Shown: in pieces, positions 37,094 to 39,283 of the stretch
Layout of the letters: each line of letters starts with the position of its first letter
Position numbering within the stretch: position 1 is the first letter of the stretch
DNA from: Anaerolineae bacterium
Lineage (GTDB): Bacteria; Chloroflexota; Anaerolineae; Aggregatilineales; Phototrophicaceae
Reading direction: 5' to 3'
DNA length: 39,283 bases
Assembly (NCBI GenBank): GCA_022843385.1
Contig: JALHNT010000006.1
Coordinates: forward strand, 150,272 to 189,554
Made by a program: the position numbers and the translations under genes
Notes under the pieces: model-generated
Told to the model about the DNA's origin: nothing
The model's database searches: none
What the model saw: only the letters and a program-made list of their open reading frames with translations

Positions 37094-38101
37094 ATGGACA
37101 TCAGTACCACTTATCTGGGCATGAAACTGCGCTCGCCGCTGGTGGCTTCGGCCTCGCCACTGTCGGAGAGTGTAGACAACATCAAACGAATGGAAGACGC
37201 CGGTGCCGGTGCCGTCGTCCTGTTCTCGCTGTTTGAAGAACAGATCCGCCGCGAACGCGAAGCGCTAGATCATCACCTGAGCTATGGCACCGAGAGCTTC
37301 GCCGAAGCCTTATCCTACTTCCCGGAGCCGGAACAGTATCACGCCGGCCCCGACCAGTATCTCGATCTGATCCGCCGCGCCAAAGCCTCGGTCGATATGC
37401 CGGTGATCGCCAGCCTGAACGGCACCTCGATTGGCGGCTGGACGCGCTTCGCCCGCCGGATGGAAGAGGCCGGAGCCGACGCGCTTGAACTGAACGTCTA
37501 CTACATCGCCACCGATCCCCACCTGAGCAGCGCCATGGTCGAGCAGACCTACATCGACATCCTGCACGCCGTCAAGGCCGCTGTCAAAATTCCCGTCGCC
37601 ATGAAGCTCAGCCCGTTCTTCAGCAACATGGGCTATATGGCGAAGCAGTTGGATGATGGCGGCGTGGATGCGCTGGTGCTGTTCAACCGCTTCTATCAAC
37701 CGGACATTGATCTGGAAACGCTGGAAGTTAAACCGCACGTCATCCTCAGCACCGAGCAGGCGCTGCGGCTGCCCCTGACCTGGATCGGCATCCTCTACGG
37801 GCGCATCAAGGCCAATCTGGCGGCCACCAGCGGCGTCCACAGCGGTGCCGATGCCGTCAAGCTGATCCTGGCCGGTGCCAACGTCACCATGATGACCTCG
37901 GCGCTGCTCAAGAATGGCATCGACCATATCCGCACCGTCGAGAAGGGGCTGCGGGAGTGGATGGAAATCAACGAGTATGAGTCGGTGCAACAGATGCGCG
38001 GCAGCGTCAGCCAGATGCACGCCGAAGACCCCAGTGCCTTTGAACGCGCCCAGTACATGCGCGCCCTGACCACCTATCGTCCCGCCTTCAATCGCTGGTA
38101 G
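37094..38101 (+). CDS. Dihydroorotate dehydrogenase-like flavoprotein
   Basis: A 335-residue FMN-binding TIM barrel of the dihydroorotate dehydrogenase/PreA superfamily. Recognisable parts are LRSPLVASASPLSES at the start, GWTRFARRMEEAGADALELNVYY, VAMKLSPFFSNM with the phosphate/substrate lysine, LVLFNRFYQPDID, and GVHSGADAVKLILAGA at the FMN phosphate loop. It differs from true PyrD in length and in the N-terminal lid. It begins 11 bases after PFOR with AAGGAGAG upstream, so it is co-transcribed. PFOR-adjacent DHOD-like genes recur in cyanobacteria and other bacteria; a redox role with ferredoxin is more likely than pyrimidine synthesis. The substrate is unknown. Confidence 0.9.
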   Translation: MDISTTYLGMKLRSPLVASASPLSESVDNIKRMEDAGAGAVVLFSLFEEQIRREREALDHHLSYGTESFAEALSYFPEPEQYHAGPDQYLDLIRRAKASVDMPVIASLNGTSIGGWTRFARRMEEAGADALELNVYYIATDPHLSSAMVEQTYIDILHAVKAAVKIPVAMKLSPFFSNMGYMAKQLDDGGVDALVLFNRFYQPDIDLETLEVKPHVILSTEQALRLPLTWIGILYGRIKANLAATSGVHSGADAVKLILAGANVTMMTSALLKNGIDHIRTVEKGLREWMEINEYESVQQMRGSVSQMHAEDPSAFERAQYMRALTTYRPAFNRW

Positions 38102-38114
38102 TCCCCACCAGCCC

Positions 38115-38147
38115 GACGAGAGCAGTCACCTCCTGATTGCTCTCGTC
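38115..38147 (+). terminator. Strong hairpin terminator after the PFOR operon
   Basis: GACGAGAGCA (38115-38124) pairs with TGCTCTCGTC (38138-38147). The stem extends inward through a G-T wobble and TCA/TGA, giving 14 pairs and a five-base loop (CCTCC). It starts 14 bases after the stop codon and is followed by a pyrimidine-rich CCCCTTCCCT. It separates the operon from the convergent WD40 gene. Confidence 0.8.
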
Positions 38148-38175
38148 CCCTTCCCTGCGGCGGCATTCAGGGCAA

Positions 38176-39207
38176 TCAGCACAGTTGCTTGAATGTGCTG
38201 AAATCATCCGTATCCCAAAGTCTGACCCCGTGTGTGCTGCTCACGGTCACCAAATACTTACCGTCAGCAGACATAGCATGATCGATTGTCGATCCGATTT
38301 GTATCATCGTTTTGGTCTTCAAGGCATAATCCACGGTTGACCATACCCGCACTTCGGCGAATCCGTCGTCATTGTCGAACAGGAATTTTATCGCCGTGAT
38401 TGAATCTTGTTCATAGATCAGCAATGTGCTTTTCACATCCTCAAATGTGTGGACAATTCCATTGGTGTTGATATCGATGAGATATGCGGTATCCACATAC
38501 CGTACAAGGACAAAGCGACTGTCCGGCGAGAACATCCTGCCTACTCCCCATGGTTGAGGCGGGTAAAGGATCTTTTGCAGACGAATATCGCTCAACGACC
38601 ACAAACCCAATCCTCGATCCCATTCGTAGGTCAATAGGTTCTGGTTATCGAATGAGAATTCCGGAGGACTCACAATCGGGAAGTTGTAGAGTTTTTGTCG
38701 TGTGCTGATATTCCACAAGTCCCAGCTTATTGGTTCCAGGTCTGGCATTGAAAGAAACATCTCACCATTGGGCGACACGATAGGCTGCCCAATACCTGGA
38801 AAGATGTGCAGCAATTGTTGGCTATCAATATCCCAAAGCTGAATGCCATAACTGTCACCACCAACGAGGAGGTGCTTGTTATCCGGTAGAAATATCGCTC
38901 TGGTGTAAAGTGGGGACCGTTCAGGGCGTGAAAACACCCCTACCTCAGCAAGCGTGAGACTGTCCCAGACGATAACTCTCTCTAGATCGCTGATGAAGAA
39001 CTTCAGACCATCGCCGGAGATGCCAACGCTACTGATCTGAGAAGCATCTGAACCTGTGTTGTGAAATTGCCAGATCAGTTCTTCCGTTTCCGTATCCCAC
39101 AACCGGGCTTCATAAATACCCCATATAGACAAAACTCGCTCTCCATCAGGCGAGATCGCTATGATATAGTTGAGCAGATTAGGAGTTACGCAACTTGTTG
39201 GTATCAT
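38176..39207 (-). CDS. WD40-type beta-propeller protein, probably 5'-truncated
   Basis: A 343-residue protein built of seven to eight WD-like blades. Blade ends ARLWDTET, IVWDSLT, IQLWDIDS, WDLWNIST, LGLWSLS, YLIDINT, VRVWSTVD and VRLWDTDD recur every 40-50 residues, with SPDG/SPNG turns. No signal peptide, catalytic domain or membrane segment is seen, although similar Chloroflexi propellers are usually exported lipoproteins or C-terminal parts of larger proteins. The base composition is clearly more AT-rich than its neighbours. The first ten codons read through what looks like the end of an insertion sequence (see findings), so the true N-terminus was probably lost. The function, if any remains, would be a protein-binding scaffold. 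Confidence 0.75.
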   Translation of the reverse strand: MIPTSCVTPNLLNYIIAISPDGERVLSIWGIYEARLWDTETEELIWQFHNTGSDASQISSVGISGDGLKFFISDLERVIVWDSLTLAEVGVFSRPERSPLYTRAIFLPDNKHLLVGGDSYGIQLWDIDSQQLLHIFPGIGQPIVSPNGEMFLSMPDLEPISWDLWNISTRQKLYNFPIVSPPEFSFDNQNLLTYEWDRGLGLWSLSDIRLQKILYPPQPWGVGRMFSPDSRFVLVRYVDTAYLIDINTNGIVHTFEDVKSTLLIYEQDSITAIKFLFDNDDGFAEVRVWSTVDYALKTKTMIQIGSTIDHAMSADGKYLVTVSSTHGVRLWDTDDFSTFKQLC

Positions 39208-39283
39208 TGTGCCATTGTCAAGAAAGGGATGGAATGATGGCCTATAGCGTGGATATGCGTAAACGAGCGATAAAGTTACTGGA
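39179..39283 (+). mobile_element. Left end of a probable IS630-family insertion element (continues past window)
   Basis: A transposase-like start at 39237 is preceded by about 55 bases of non-coding DNA beginning TAGGAGTTACGCAACTTG, a sequence of the kind found at IS ends. IS630/mariner-type elements insert at TA, and a TA lies exactly at 39179-39180. The right end is outside the window, so the inverted repeat cannot be verified. Confidence 0.5.
39237..39283 (+). CDS. IS630-family transposase, N-terminal fragment at window end
   Basis: The last 47 bases encode MAYSVDMRKRAIKLL, which matches the usual opening of the N-terminal helix-turn-helix of IS630-type transposases (xxYSVDLRxRAI). AAAGGGATGG precedes the start as ribosome binding site; ATG at 39234 is an alternative. 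Only 15 full codons are visible, so neither the DDE catalytic domain nor the intactness of the gene can be judged. Confidence 0.6.
   Translation, partial: MAYSVDMRKRAIKLL

Overview
The window looks like chromosome from an uncultivated or little-studied member of the Chloroflexota (Anaerolineae/Caldilineae/Ardenticatenia side). This is inference from the gene mix, not a database result: GC-rich coding DNA, a Ccm cytochrome-c maturation cluster whose CcmE carries CxxxY instead of the usual heme-binding histidine, several multiheme cytochromes, NarL-type two-component pairs, a fused PFOR followed by a dihydroorotate-dehydrogenase-like gene, and hairpin repeats between genes. No rRNA, tRNA, CRISPR array or prophage was seen.

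Layout. 1-589: non-coding DNA with degenerate short repeats. 590-5647: der (GTPase); a convergent receiver-GAF-class III cyclase; then a + strand run of signal peptidase I, a small zinc-ribbon protein, a tandem-domain microcompartment shell protein (BMC-T) and a pentameric vertex protein (EutN/CcmL type). 5642-9777: glpD-type FAD dehydrogenase, divergent from an FGGY sugar kinase and an SDR oxidoreductase. 9834-15663: a neutral-lipid locus with a small helical phasin-like protein, a wax ester synthase/DGAT fused to a C-terminal SCP2-like lipid-binding domain, a divergent stand-alone acyl-thioester reductase, and a CocE-type hydrolase. 15667-16458: BtpA family.

16660-23334: cytochrome c maturation, in the order ccmE, ccmF, ccmH, ccmG/tlpA, ccmI-like, a cytochrome-c lipoprotein, ccmC and ccmD; ccmA and ccmB are absent. 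23415-25923: histidine kinase and NarL-type regulator. 26066-30611: a four-gene electron-transfer module (diheme cytochrome, two nine-heme membrane-anchored cytochromes, cytochrome b fused to cytochrome c), with 21 CxxCH motifs. 30978-33213 (minus): a second NarL-type regulator and kinase. 33519-38101: PFOR and the DHOD-like partner, closed by a strong hairpin terminator. 38176-39283: an AT-richer WD40 beta-propeller gene whose 5' end abuts what looks like the left end of an IS630-family element.

How it fits together. The Ccm genes would attach heme to the adjacent multiheme cytochromes. PFOR supplies reduced ferredoxin, and the cytochrome b/multiheme set looks like a quinone-linked electron conduit to or from the periplasm. 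The two kinase/regulator pairs flanking the cytochrome block are plausible controllers. The lipid locus supports fatty alcohol and wax ester (or triacylglycerol) storage. The most unusual elements are the two-gene BMC shell set with no BMC-H gene in view, the WS/DGAT-SCP2 fusion, the two-nonaheme plus cytochrome b-c module, and a near-identical 16-bp palindrome found upstream of both the phasin-like gene and the second histidine kinase.
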